Source: Streptomyces griseicoloratus (GTDB taxonomy: Bacteria; Actinomycetota; Actinomycetes; Streptomycetales; Streptomycetaceae). From it: a DNA stretch of 64,000 nucleotides. Made by a program: the position numbers and the translations under genes. Positions 18,912 through 30,265 of this stretch are shown in pieces. The notes below the pieces were generated by a model. That model saw only the letters and a program-made list of their open reading frames with translations. It had not been told where the DNA came from and searched no databases. Positions within the stretch are counted from its first letter, which is position 1. The number at the start of each line of letters is the position of its first letter. The stretch is taken from positions 1 through 64,000 of the forward strand of contig NZ_JACVQF010000228.1 of the NCBI RefSeq assembly GCF_014534645.1, read 5' to 3'.

Positions 18912-19991
18912 TCACGCCCGCGCGGCGGAGCCGCTGATGCCGGCGTCCCGCGCCCCTGACGGGGCGCCGTCGTTGCTCAGCATGAGCAAGGCGACGTCAT
19001 CGGCGGGGGCACCATCCGTGTGGTGCAGGAGTGCGGTGACGATGTCGCGCAGGACGGCCTCGGGTGAGCGCGGCTGTTCGCCCATGGCCTCGGCCAGTAC
19101 CTCCGGCAGCGGAAAGAACCGGCCGCGGGCATCTCGGGCATCCTCCGCCCCGTCCGTGTGCAACAGGAGCGCCTCGCCCGGGAGCAGGTGCCGGCAGTCC
19201 ACGGTCGGCAGTTCGGGAGGCAGTGGGAACAGGCCGAGCGGCGGGAGGGGGTCGGCGCGGGCCAGGGGTTCGATGTCCTTGTCCCGCAGTACGTACGGCC
19301 ACGGATGGCCGCAGTTCAGCGCGCGCACCTCGCCGTCGGGGCGGATCTCCAGCAGCAGGACGGTGACGAACTCCTCGGCGTCCGGGCCGTCGGAGGACCG
19401 CGCGCGCAGATGACGGGCCAGGGCCCGCTCCAGTCGGCGCAGCACGCCGCCGAGGTCCGGCTCGTCGTACACCGCCTCCCGGAAACTGCCGAGGACGGCG
19501 GCGGCCGTGCCCACGGCGGCGAGCCCGTGCCCCCGCGCGTCGCCCATCACCACCCGTACGCCGTGCTCGGTGCCGACCGCCTCGTACAGGTCGCCGCCGA
19601 TCGTGGCGCCGCGGTCGGCCGAGAGCTGTACGGCGGCCACGTCCAGGCCGCCGATGTGCGGGGGCAGCGGCCGCAGCAGCGCGCTCTGCGCCGCGCCCGC
19701 GACCCGGCGGACCTGACGCAGTTCCCGCAGCAGCGTCCGCCGGACGTGGAGCACCAGACCGGTGCCCACGGCGAAGAACACGGCGCCGGTGACGATGCGG
19801 GCTCCGAGCCCGTACTGCTGGGCGAGCGGACAGGCCAGCTTGAAGGTGAGCGCCGTGGCGCCCCAGGCCGTGGGCAGCCCCAGCGCGAACGCCCGGGACA
19901 GCGGACGCCGGCGCGGGCGGGCGGGCGGCCGGGAGTGCGTGCGGGGCCGCGTCCTGCGGGGGACCCCAGCCTTGATGCGGATCATGCCCAT
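18912..19991 (-). CDS. Membrane-anchored PP2C (SpoIIE-type) serine phosphatase
   Basis: A 359-residue protein with an Arg/Pro-rich cytoplasmic N-terminus, two membrane helices (GLPTAWGATALTFKLACPL and ARIVTGAVFFAVGTGLVLHV), and a cytoplasmic PP2C domain (about 125-350). Metal-binding landmarks are ATIGGDLYEAV, VMGDARGHGLAAV, LLHTDGAEDARD and DDVALLML. Such phosphatases dephosphorylate anti-sigma-factor antagonists; no sensor domain beyond the two helices is visible. GGGGGG precedes the ATG at 19991. Confidence 0.9.
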   Translation of the reverse strand: MGMIRIKAGVPRRTRPRTHSRPPARPRRRPLSRAFALGLPTAWGATALTFKLACPLAQQYGLGARIVTGAVFFAVGTGLVLHVRRTLLRELRQVRRVAGAAQSALLRPLPPHIGGLDVAAVQLSADRGATIGGDLYEAVGTEHGVRVVMGDARGHGLAAVGTAAAVLGSFREAVYDEPDLGGVLRRLERALARHLRARSSDGPDAEEFVTVLLLEIRPDGEVRALNCGHPWPYVLRDKDIEPLARADPLPPLGLFPLPPELPTVDCRHLLPGEALLLHTDGAEDARDARGRFFPLPEVLAEAMGEQPRSPEAVLRDIVTALLHHTDGAPADDVALLMLSNDGAPSGARDAGISGSAARA

Positions 19992-20010
19992 GGCCCCCCA
20001 GTCAGGCCCT

Positions 20011-20052
20011 GACAGAATCGGACCGGCCCCGAAAGGCCGGTCCGATTCTGTC
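20011..20052 (-). terminator. Perfect 18-bp hairpin downstream of pheT
   Basis: GACAGAATCGGACCGGCC (20011-20028) pairs perfectly with GGCCGGTCCGATTCTGTC (20035-20052) around a CCGAAA loop. It lies 88 nt beyond the pheT stop and 19 nt before the start codon of the PP2C gene on the same strand. It probably ends the pheST transcript. It could also sit in the 5' leader of the phosphatase gene. Confidence 0.8.
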
Positions 20053-20140
20053 GACGGCATGGCCCGGAAGGGCCAGTTCGCCCGGGATTGTCACCCGAAT
20101 GAGTGAGAGTGACGGCGGCGCCCCGGAGGGCGTCGCGCGC

Positions 20141-22653
20141 CTAGCTCCGCAGCACCGCCCCCGTGCGCTCACCCGCGAGGGCAACCGCCGCGTCGCGGGC
20201 GGCCGACGCCTCGTCGACGGTCAGTGTCCGGTCGGCGGCGCGGAAGCGCAGCGCGTACGCCAGGGACTTGCGGCCCTCGCCGAGCTGCTCCGCGTTGTCG
20301 TAGACGTCGAACAGCCGGATCGACTCCAGCAGTTCGCCGGCGCCCTCGCGCAGCGCGGCCTCGACGTCCGCCGCGGGGACGAACGCGTCGACGACCAGGG
20401 CGACGTCCTGCGTGGCGACCGGGAAGGTGGAGATGCCCGGTGCCTGCGGGATGCCGTCGCCGGCCCGCTGCACGGTGTCCAGGTCCAGCTCCATCGCGCA
20501 GGTGCGCGCGGGCAGGCCGAGGGCCTTCAGGACGCGCGGGTGCAGCTCGCCGGCGTGGCCGACGATCCGGTCCTCGCCGTCGACGGTGACGACCAGCTCG
20601 GCGCAGCGGCCCGGGTGCCACGGCCCGTACTGGCCCTTGCGGACAGTCAGTTCGGCACCGGCCTCGCGGGCGACGGTCCGGGCGGCCTCGACCGCGTCGG
20701 CCCAGTCGGCCGGGCGGCCCTTGCCCCACCAGCCGGCCTGCTCGCGGGCTCCGGCCAGGACGACGGCGGCGTGCCGCGGCTGGTCGGGCAGCGCGGCGTT
20801 CAGCCCGGCCAGGTCCTCGTCGCCGGGGCGCCGGTCGACGGGCAGGTTGGCGGCGACCCGCTGCTCGTCGCGCGGGTGGAAGACCAGCCCGGTCTCGAAC
20901 AGCGCCAGGTCGTGGCTGCCACGGCCGTCGTTGCGGCGCAGCGCGCCGAGCAGACCCGGCAGCAGCGAGGTGCGCAGCACCGGCTCCTCGTCGCTGAGCG
21001 GGTTGACCAGCCTGACGACACGGCGGGCCGGGTCGTCGGCGTCCAGGCCGAGCTGGTCGAAGACCTGCTCGCTGATGAACGGGTAGTTCAGCGCCTCGAC
21101 GTAACCGGCCCCGGCCAGCGCCCGGCCGGCCCGGCGGTGCAGCCGCTGCCGGGAGGTCAGGCCGCGCCCGGCCGGCGGCCTCGGCAGGGTGGAGGGCAGG
21201 TTCTCGTAGCCCTCCAGGCGGATGACCTCTTCGGCGAGGTCGTTCGGGTCGGTGAGGTCGGGCCGCCAGGACGGCACGGTGACGATCAGCTCGTCCTGCC
21301 CGTACACGTCGCAGCCGACCTCCTGGAGGCGGCGGACGACGGTCTCACGGCCGTACGTCACGCCCGCGACCTTGTCCGGGTGGTCGGCCGGGACGGTGAT
21401 GGTGCGCGGTGCGGACGGGGCGCTGATCTCGGTGACGCCGGCCTCGGCGGTACCGCCCGCGAGCAGCACGAGGAGGTCGACGGTGCGCTGGGCGGCGGCT
21501 GCCGCGGCCTGCGGGTCGACGCCGCGCTCGAAGCGCCGGGACGCCTCCGAGGACAGCTTGTGGCGGCGGGCGGTGCGCGCGATCGAGACCTGGTCGAAGT
21601 GGGCGGCCTCGATGACCACGTCGGACGTGGCGTTCTCCAGGTCGTCGTGGTCGGCGATCTCGGTGTTGGCGCCGCCCATGACACCGGCGAGGCCGATCGG
21701 GCCGCGGTCGTCGGTGATGACCAGGTCCTCGGCGTGCAGGGTGCGGGTGACGCCGTCGAGGGTGACGATCTTCTCGCCCTCCTCGGCCCGGCGCACGCCG
21801 ATGGTGCCCTGGACGAGCCCGCGGTCGTAGGCGTGCAGCGGCTGGCCCAGCTCCATCATCACGTAGTTGGTGACGTCGACGGCGAGCGAGATCGGGCGCA
21901 TGCCGACCTTCTGCAGCCGCCGCTGGAGCCAGATCGGGGAGCGGGCCTCGGGGCTCAGCCCGGTCACCGTGCGGGCGGTGAAGCGGTCGCAGCCGATGGG
22001 GTCGGCGATCTTCACCGGGTAGCCGAAGGCGTTCGGCCCCGGCACGTCGAGGAGTGCCGGGTCGCGCAGCGGCAGGCCGTAGGCGATGGCGGTCTCGCGG
22101 GCGACGCCGCGGATGGACAGGCAGTCGCCGCGGTTGGCGGTGACGGCGATGTCCAGGACCTCGTCGACCAGTTCCAGCAGCTCGATGGCGTCGCGGCCGA
22201 CCTCGGTCTCCGGCGGCAGCACGATGATGCCGTGGGTGCCGTCGTCGCCCATGCCCAGCTCGTCGCTGGAGCAGATCATGCCGTGCGAGACCTTGCCGTA
22301 GGTCTTGCGCGCGGAGATCGAGAAGCCGCCCGGCAGGGTGGCGCCGGGGAGGACCACGACGACCTTGTCGCCGACGGCGAAGTTGCGGGCGCCGCAGACG
22401 ATCTCCTGGGGCTCGCCGGTGCCGTTGGCCTGCCCGACGTCGACGGTGCAGAAGCGGATCGGCTTCTTGAAGCCCTCCAGCTCCTCGATGGTCAGCACCT
22501 GGCCGACGACCAGCGGGCCCTTGAGGTCGGCGCCGAGGTGCTCGACGGTCTCGACCTCCAGGCCGGCCGAAATCAGCTTGGCCTGCACGTCACGACCGGT
22601 CTCCGTGGCCGGCAGGTCGACGTACTCCCGCAGCCAAGAAAGCGGGACCCGCA

Positions 22654-22654
<1 letters not shown>
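20141..22654 (-). CDS. pheT: Phenylalanyl-tRNA synthetase beta subunit
   Basis: The beta subunit of the alpha2-beta2 enzyme that charges tRNA-Phe. The 837-residue protein has the N-terminal OB-type tRNA-binding domain ([10 protein letters not shown] to [15 protein letters not shown]), the B3/B4 editing region (about 200-400), the B5 domain, the catalytic-like core ([20 protein letters not shown]) and a C-terminal anticodon-binding FDX-ACB domain ([16 protein letters not shown] onward). Its ATG overlaps the pheS stop as TGATG, keeping the subunits balanced. Confidence 0.97.
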
Positions 22655-25052
<2,398 letters not shown>

Positions 25053-25105
25053 CCCCGTACCCCACCTCTCGGACTTCCTTTGGGGTCCCCGAGCTGGTCA
25101 CCCTA

Positions 25106-25966
25106 CTAGTTCCCGGTGACGGAGCGGCACCCTCCGGCGGCGCGCTGTGCACGCGCCGACGCGTAGAGACATACGGCGGCGGCGGTGGCGAGGTTCAGGC
25201 TCTCGGCCTTGCCGTGGATGGGGACGCGGACGACGGCGTCGGCGAGGGCGCGGGTCTCCTCCGGGAGCCCCCAGGCCTCGTTGCCGAACACCCAGGCGGT
25301 CGGTCCCCCCATGGTGCCGTGGTCCAGTTCGGCGTCGAGGTCGTCCTCGCCCGCTCCGTCGGCGGCCAGGACCCGCACGCCGGTGTCCCGCAGCCCGGCC
25401 ACGGCCCGCTCGACGGGGACGCCGACGGCGACGGGCAGGTGGAACAGGGAGCCGACGGAGGCGCGTACGGCCTTGGGGTTGTACAGGTCGACGGAGGCGT
25501 CGGTGAGGACGACGGCCTCGGCGCCGGCGGCGTCGGCGCAGCGCAGCACGGTGCCGGCGTTGCCCGGGTCGCGGACGTGGGCGAGGACGGCGACGAGCCG
25601 GGGGCGGGCGGCGAGGATCTCGTCGAAGGGGGTGTCGAGGAAACGGCAGATCCCGACCAGCCCCTGGGGGGTGACGGTGGTGGAGATGTCCTCGATGACC
25701 TGGTCGGCGGCGAGGTGGACGCGGGCCCCGGCGGTACGGGCCTCGCCGATGATGTCGGCGTAGCGCTCGGCGGCCTCGACGGTGGCGAACAGCTCGACGA
25801 GGGTGGACGTGCCGTCGGCCCGGTGCGTCGCCGCCTCCCGCACGGCCTGCGGCCCCTCGGCCAGGAACAGCCGCTCCTTGCTCCGGAAGTTCCGCTTGGC
25901 GAGCCGTCGCGCGGCGACCACGCGGGGCGAGCGGGGGGAGATGAGCTCGGGGGCGGCGGGGGGCAT
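25106..25966 (-). CDS. TrmH/SpoU-family 2'-O-ribose RNA methyltransferase
   Basis: A SAM-dependent RNA ribose methyltransferase of 286 residues, probably acting on rRNA. The N-terminal substrate-binding part (RRLAKRNFRSKERLFLAEGPQAVREA) is followed by the knotted SPOUT domain with motif 1 VRDPGNAGTVLRCADAAGA, motif 2 AWVFGNEAWGLP and motif 3 IPIHGKAESLNLATAAAVCLYA. I chose the ATG at 25966, with AAGGTGA upstream. It follows rplT after a terminator, in a block of translation genes. The modified nucleotide is not known. Confidence 0.92.
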   Translation of the reverse strand: MPPAAPELISPRSPRVVAARRLAKRNFRSKERLFLAEGPQAVREAATHRADGTSTLVELFATVEAAERYADIIGEARTAGARVHLAADQVIEDISTTVTPQGLVGICRFLDTPFDEILAARPRLVAVLAHVRDPGNAGTVLRCADAAGAEAVVLTDASVDLYNPKAVRASVGSLFHLPVAVGVPVERAVAGLRDTGVRVLAADGAGEDDLDAELDHGTMGGPTAWVFGNEAWGLPEETRALADAVVRVPIHGKAESLNLATAAAVCLYASARAQRAAGGCRSVTGN

Positions 25967-26031
25967 GGGGTTCACCTTCGCTAGCAGCTTGCGCACTGAT
26001 GTCGCGTACACGTGTGCACTGCGCACATACG

Positions 26032-26062
26032 ACGGACCCGCAGGAAGAACCTACGGGTCCGT
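26032..26062 (-). terminator. Hairpin downstream of rplT
   Basis: ACGGACCCG (26032-26040) pairs with CGGGTCCGT (26054-26062); an inner AGG/CCT pair extends the stem past one mismatch, leaving a loop of about five bases. It lies 36 nt after the rplT stop, so it probably ends the infC-rpmI-rplT transcript. Confidence 0.75.
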
Positions 26063-26097
26063 TCGGTCACGTCGGCCGGCTCAGGGCCGGCGCGGCG

Positions 26098-26481
26098 TCA
26101 CGCGGCCTTGGGCGCGTTCACGTCCGCCGGCAGAGCCTTCTGAGCGACCTCGACGAGTGCGGCGAACGCACCGGCGTCGTTGACGGCCAGCTCGGCCAGG
26201 ATCTTGCGGTCCACCTCGACGTTGGCGGCCTTCAGACCCTGGATGAAGCGGTTGTAGGTGATGCCGTTGGCGCGGGCAGCGGCGTTGATGCGCTGGATCC
26301 ACAGCTGACGGAAGTCGCCCTTGCGCTTCTTGCGGTCGTTGTAGTTGTAGACCAGCGAGTGGGTGACCTGCTCCTTGGCCTTGCGGTACAGGCGCGAACG
26401 CTGACCGCGGTAGCCGGAGGCCTGCTCGAGGATCGCCCGGCGCTTCTTGTGGGCGTTGACTGCCCGCTTGACGCGTGCCAC
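26098..26481 (-). CDS. rplT: 50S ribosomal protein L20
   Basis: L20 binds 23S rRNA early in large-subunit assembly and in several bacteria also represses its own operon. The 127-residue protein has the standard N-terminus [18 protein letters not shown] and the [16 protein letters not shown] and [21 protein letters not shown] segments. The C-terminal tail is Ala-rich. It is the last gene of the infC-rpmI-rplT operon, 100 bp after rpmI. Confidence 0.98.
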   Translation of the reverse strand: MARVKRAVNAHKKRRAILEQASGYRGQRSRLYRKAKEQVTHSLVYNYNDRKKRKGDFRQLWIQRINAAARANGITYNRFIQGLKAANVEVDRKILAELAVNDAGAFAALVEVAQKALPADVNAPKAA

Positions 26482-26581
26482 TTCTTAACTCCTTGTAGCG
26501 GGGCCGCGGTGGTCCTCACGCGGCCCGGTATCGAATGGGTCCCGGTCCTGACGTACGGCGCTCAGTGTGGGCGCCGGAGCG

Positions 26582-26776
26582 TCACTTGCCGAGAAGCTTC
26601 TTGATCTTCTTGGCGTCGCCCGGGGCCATCTCGGCGTTGCCGGTGAGGCGACGCGTCAGACGGGACGACTTGTGCTCGAGCAGGTGGCGCTTGCCGGCGC
26701 GCTCACGGAGCACCTTGCCGGAGCCGGTGACCTTGAAGCGCTTGCTGGCACCGCTGTGCGACTTGTTCTTCGGCAT
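26582..26776 (-). CDS. rpmI: 50S ribosomal protein L35
   Basis: A 64-residue basic ribosomal protein with the typical [21 protein letters not shown] start and KKIKKLLGK end. The ATG at 26776 is the family start; an upstream in-frame ATG at 26833 has no matching conserved sequence. It sits between infC and rplT in the conserved order. Confidence 0.97.
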   Translation of the reverse strand: MPKNKSHSGASKRFKVTGSGKVLRERAGKRHLLEHKSSRLTRRLTGNAEMAPGDAKKIKKLLGK

Positions 26777-26885
26777 AGCGCCGTTCTCTCCTCGTCGGTG
26801 GCGCTCCGGTGCCCGGTCGCGAGAACCGGGCACGGTGGAGCGTCGCTCTTGTATCGGTTACATCCTGGGACTGTCGTCCCGGGGA

Positions 26886-27524
26886 TCACGCCTCGGCAGG
26901 CTCCTCGGCGGGGGCCTCGGCATCGGCGGGGTTCTGCGAGCGACCGGGGTTGGCCTTCGCGGACGCCTTGCGGGCCTCCTGCGCCTGGCGAGCCTCGGCC
27001 ATCGCCTCGGTCTTCTTCTTGTGCGGACCGAGGACCATGATCATGTTCCGGCCGTCCTGCTTCGGGTTCGACTCGACGAAACCGAGGTCCTGGACGTCCT
27101 CCGCGAGACGCTGCAGCAGTCGGTAGCCCAGCTCGGGCCGGGACTGCTCGCGACCACGGAACATGATCGTGATCTTGACCTTGTCGCCCTGCTTGAGGAA
27201 CCGGACGACGTGACCCTTCTTGGTGTCATAGTCGTGCGGGTCGATCTTCGGCCGGAGCTTCATCTCCTTGATGACCGTGTGCGCCTGGTTCTTGCGCGCC
27301 TCACGGGCCTTCATGGCCGACTCGTACTTGAACTTCCCGTAGTCCATGAGCTTGCACACGGGCGGACGGGCGTTCGCCGCGACCTCGACGAGGTCGAGGT
27401 CGTACTCCTGCGCAAGCTCCAGGGCCTTGGCAAGCGGGACAATCCCGACCTGCTCGCCGCTGGGACCGACAAGTCGCACCTCGGGAACGCGAATCCGGTC
27501 GTTGATGCGGGGCTCGGCGCTGAT
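26886..27524 (-). CDS. infC: Translation initiation factor IF-3, ATC start codon
   Basis: IF-3 prevents premature subunit joining and proofreads start codons. The coding frame includes the conserved N-terminal segment ([20 protein letters not shown]) only if translation begins at the ATC at 27524-27522, which has AGGAGG four bases upstream. A GTG at 27479 is the next ordinary start but would remove that segment. Non-AUG starts in infC are the basis of IF-3 autoregulation in Escherichia coli. The 212-residue protein has the N-domain to about residue 85, a helical linker, the C-domain ([14 protein letters not shown]) and an acidic Ala-rich tail. Confidence 0.95.
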   Translation of the reverse strand: MSAEPRINDRIRVPEVRLVGPSGEQVGIVPLAKALELAQEYDLDLVEVAANARPPVCKLMDYGKFKYESAMKAREARKNQAHTVIKEMKLRPKIDPHDYDTKKGHVVRFLKQGDKVKITIMFRGREQSRPELGYRLLQRLAEDVQDLGFVESNPKQDGRNMIMVLGPHKKKTEAMAEARQAQEARKASAKANPGRSQNPADAEAPAEEPAEA

Positions 27525-27839
27525 GGATCCTCCTCGGTAGCACCACGCGACGGTCTGGCGGACAGCCGCGTAACGTCTGTGTTCGTTAGACCTAACCGCG
27601 CCGAGACAGAAAAAATGCCCCGGACGATCACAGGCGGGGCTCCTGGAACTGCTACCGGAGCACCGCCGCGGGGACCGCGGGGCGCGATTTCGGGCCGTCG
27701 CCGACGCTGGGACGGGACCGCCTGACCGGTGACCCGCCGTCCCGGGGGACGGCCAGGTGGGAGTTCGGAGCCTCCACTTGTGGGTCGGGCCCGCCGCCGT
27801 GAGGCATACGCGTGTCCGACCGGTCGTTACACAAGGCTA
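27525..27839 (-). promoter_or_regulatory. infC promoter and structured leader of about 300 nt
   Basis: TTAGCC (27863-27858) and TAGCCT (27839-27834) are spaced 18 bp, placing the transcript start near 27827, about 300 nt before the infC start. The leader contains a strong hairpin GCCGTCCC/GGGACGGC (27736-27753), a CCGCGG-rich hairpin (about 27666-27682), a possible 51-codon reading frame from the ATG at 27807 to the TAG at 27652, and the terminator at 27610-27640. The arrangement fits attenuation of the IF-3/L35/L20 operon; the effector is not visible. Confidence 0.55.
27610..27640 (-). terminator. Intrinsic terminator/attenuator in the infC leader
   Basis: On the minus strand, GCCCCG (27640-27635) and CGGGGC (27622-27617) close a 12-nt loop and are followed by ATTTTTT (27616-27610). 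It is a textbook intrinsic terminator with a U-tract, which is unusual in Streptomyces. It lies inside the leader, 86 nt before the infC start codon. An upstream GCGCCCCGCGG (about 27679-27689) could pair with the CGGGGC arm instead, so conditional read-through is plausible. Confidence 0.7.
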
Positions 27840-27911
27840 GCAGCTCGGCCGGGGAACGGCTAACCGAGACTGAGTGGGGCCGCGGCTCACGCTGCGCCTA
27901 TCGTGTGCGGC

Positions 27912-28268
27912 ATGAGTGAGACCCCTCCTGAGACGCCCGACTTCGACGCCATGACCCGCGACATCGCCGAGGTACCGGCGGTCGAGGTGATCGTGACGGT
28001 CGCCGTCAACCTGATGAGCGCCGCCGCCGTGAAGCTCGGTCTGACCGAGGAGGGCGAGGCGCACAAGGACCTGGACGAGGCCCGCAAGCTGGTGCACGCG
28101 CTGGCCGGTCTGCTGGACGCGAGCGCGACCGAGATCAGCTCCTTCCACGCGGCGCCGCTGCGGGACGGCCTGAAGTCGCTGCAGCTGGCGTTCCGCGAGG
28201 CGTCGCTCGTCCCGGACGAGCCGGGCCAGGGACCGGGCGAGAAGTACACCGGCCCCGTCTACGGCTAG
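27912..28268 (+). CDS. DUF1844 domain protein
   Basis: A 118-residue cytoplasmic protein of the actinobacterial DUF1844 family, with the EVPAVEVIVTVAVNLMSAAAVKLGL helix and LDEARKLVHALAGLLDAS as landmarks. Function unknown. The ATG at 27912 has no Shine-Dalgarno sequence but lies 8 nt after TATCGT (27899-27904), so the transcript is probably leaderless. It is divergent from infC. Confidence 0.85.
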   Translation: MSETPPETPDFDAMTRDIAEVPAVEVIVTVAVNLMSAAAVKLGLTEEGEAHKDLDEARKLVHALAGLLDASATEISSFHAAPLRDGLKSLQLAFREASLVPDEPGQGPGEKYTGPVYG

Positions 28269-28276
28269 ACCGCCGC

Positions 28277-29008
28277 CTATCGCTTGACGTACAGGGGCTC
28301 GCCCGGAGGCGTCGTCCCGGCCGGCAGCAGCGCCAGGTCGAGGCCGCGCACCAGGCGGGCCCTCAGCGTCTCGTCGGCGGCCAGCCGCCCGGCGACGGCA
28401 CGGGCGGCCTCGGCCGGGGCCGCGGCCGGGTCGAGGACGAGGGCCAGCGTGCCGTCGGCCTGACCGGGCCCGAGGTGGGCGCGGAGCACGGCGGGCTCGG
28501 CGGCCACGGCGGCGCGTACGGCGTCGACGACGGCCGGGTCGGCGAGGGGATCGGCCGTCGTACGGCCCTCGGCCAGCGCCAGCAGCGCCGCGCCGGTCAG
28601 CTCGAACGGCACCGGTCCGGCCATGTCCAGGACGACCGTGTCCGCCTTCTCGTGCGCGGCCGCCTGCAGCGCCTGGTGCAGGGGGACGGCCACGGGGCGG
28701 GCCTCGGGGTCCCAGCGGGCGAGCGAGTCGGTGGAGGTGAAGGCGGGCAGCGCGGTGCGATCGCCGGCCTTCAGGGTCGGCACCGCCATGTCGCTGGTCT
28801 TCTCGCGGCGCAGTCCGTTCTCGTCCTCCTCGACCTCGCCGAGCACGGCCACGACGGGGACGAGCAGCCGGGCGCCCTTGAGCGCCCGGAGCACCGGTTC
28901 CACGGCGGTGCGGTCCTCGGCCCAGGCGGCGAGCGCCGCGCTCAGAGCGGGATCGGCGGAGCCGTCGTCGTCGGAGAAGCCGGGGTCGGGAATGTTCTTG
29001 TTCGCCAC
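28277..29008 (-). CDS. SseB family protein
   Basis: A 243-residue protein that fits the SseB N-terminal domain family: LLVPVVAVLGEVEEDENGLRREKTSDMAVPTLKAGDRTALPAFTS-type sequence, then LPLHQALQAAAHEKADTVVLDMAGPV. Streptomyces carry such proteins of unknown function next to DUF1844 and infC. The GTG start is 7 nt after a TAGGGT box (29021-29016 on the minus strand), indicating a leaderless transcript. It converges on the DUF1844 gene with 8 bp between stops. Confidence 0.82.
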   Translation of the reverse strand: MANKNIPDPGFSDDDGSADPALSAALAAWAEDRTAVEPVLRALKGARLLVPVVAVLGEVEEDENGLRREKTSDMAVPTLKAGDRTALPAFTSTDSLARWDPEARPVAVPLHQALQAAAHEKADTVVLDMAGPVPFELTGAALLALAEGRTTADPLADPAVVDAVRAAVAAEPAVLRAHLGPGQADGTLALVLDPAAAPAEAARAVAGRLAADETLRARLVRGLDLALLPAGTTPPGEPLYVKR

Positions 29009-29086
29009 GGCCTCGACCCTATCGGGGGGCGGGCCGGGCTCCGCACCGGCCTCTCGTGCGGCCCGGGGGCCGGGTGCGACGGGTGG

Positions 29087-30265
29087 TCAGAAGTCGTCGT
29101 GGCGTTCGCGGCGGCCCCGCCACAGCACGACGGCCGCGACCATCAGGACGCCGCCCGCGCTGCCCGCGAGCGGGGCCGCCCACGCCGAGGTGCCGTCGTC
29201 GCCGGCGTCGGTGTCGGGTCCGGGGCCGAAGTACTTCTCGCCGTGCGCCGCCGGTTCCAGGCCCTCCGGCTTCAGACGGCCGGCCGCCTCGATGGCCGCC
29301 GCGGGGTCGACGAAACCGAAGCCGCGGGAGTCGTCGCGTCCGCCGTCGGGGGCGTTGCGGGCGGTGTCCTCCAGGAGCCTCTTGACCTGGGCCGGGGTGA
29401 GGCCGGGGTGGGCCGCCTTGACGAGGGCGGCGGCGCCGGAGACGAATGCGGCGGCGGCACTGGTGCCCCAGCCCTCGTAGTACCGGTGGTCGGGGTCGGC
29501 GATGATCACGTCGACGCCGGGCGCGCTGACCGTGGCGTACCAGCGTCGGGTGGAGAAGGAGGCGCGGGTGCCATAGCGGTCGACGGCGGTCGCGGCGATC
29601 ACGCCCGGGTAGGCGGCCGGGTAGGAGATGTGGTCGCCCTTCTCGCCGCCGTTGCCCGCGGAGGCGACGACGACCACGCCCTTCTTCAGGGCGTACTGGA
29701 TGGCGGCGTCCTCGGTGGGTTCGGGGTGGGCGGAGGCCGAGTCGTCGCCGAGGGAGAGGTTGATGACGTCGGCCCCGTGGTCGGCGGCCCAGCGGATGCC
29801 CTCGGCGAGGGCGTTGCCGCGGGTCTCGCGGGCCTTGGCGCGGGAGGGGTCACCGTCCTCCAGGATCACCCGGACGGGGAGGATCTTCGCCTCGGGGGCG
29901 ATGCCCATGACGCCGTCGCCGGCGCCGGGGCCGTGGCCGTGACCGGCGATGATCCCGGCCATGGCGGTGCCGTGCCGGGCCCAGGCCCGGTCGCCCTCGC
30001 TCGCTCCGAACCCGACCAGGTCCTTGCCGGTGAGGACGTTGCCGGCGAGGTCGGGGTGGTCGGCCTCGACGCCGGTGTCCAGGACGGCGACGGTGACGCC
30101 CGCGCCCTTGGTGGTGCGCCATGCCTCCTGGGTGTGCATGGCGTCCAGGGCCCACTGCTTGGCGCGTATGCCGTCGGCGTGCGCGGTGGCGGACGGTACG
30201 AGGACGAGGGCTGCGGCGAGGAGGAGGCTCAGGGCTCCGGTGCGGCGGGTCCGGGCGGCTTTCAC
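29087..30265 (-). CDS. Type VII secretion-type serine protease (mycosin-like subtilase)
   Basis: A 392-residue membrane-tethered subtilase facing the outside. It has a signal peptide (ALSLLLAAALVLVPSATAHA), an S8 domain with the triad Asp63 (VAVLDTGVE), His98 (RHGTAMAGIIAG) and Ser269 (GWGTSAAAAFVSG), Asn205 in SAGNGG as oxyanion residue, and a C-terminal membrane helix (PLAGSAGGVLMVAAVVLW) with a basic tail. This is the mycosin layout. The GTG start overlaps the stop of the upstream membrane-protein gene as GTGA. No EccB/C/D/E or WXG100 gene is nearby, so its partner or substrate is probably the coupled neighbour or a distant ESX system. Confidence 0.9.
   Translation of the reverse strand: MKAARTRRTGALSLLLAAALVLVPSATAHADGIRAKQWALDAMHTQEAWRTTKGAGVTVAVLDTGVEADHPDLAGNVLTGKDLVGFGASEGDRAWARHGTAMAGIIAGHGHGPGAGDGVMGIAPEAKILPVRVILEDGDPSRAKARETRGNALAEGIRWAADHGADVINLSLGDDSASAHPEPTEDAAIQYALKKGVVVVASAGNGGEKGDHISYPAAYPGVIAATAVDRYGTRASFSTRRWYATVSAPGVDVIIADPDHRYYEGWGTSAAAAFVSGAAALVKAAHPGLTPAQVKRLLEDTARNAPDGGRDDSRGFGFVDPAAAIEAAGRLKPEGLEPAAHGEKYFGPGPDTDAGDDGTSAWAAPLAGSAGGVLMVAAVVLWRGRRERHDDF

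Noticed and set aside
27479-27481. GTG start for infC
   Set aside because: It would remove the conserved [14 protein letters not shown] segment of IF-3 and lacks a Shine-Dalgarno sequence, whereas the ATC at 27524 has AGGAGG.
27652-27834. 60-codon frame in the infC leader starting at a TTG
   Set aside because: The TTG lies at or before the predicted transcript start. A shorter frame from the ATG at 27807 is mentioned as possible but not listed as a gene because composition and ribosome-binding site give no support.
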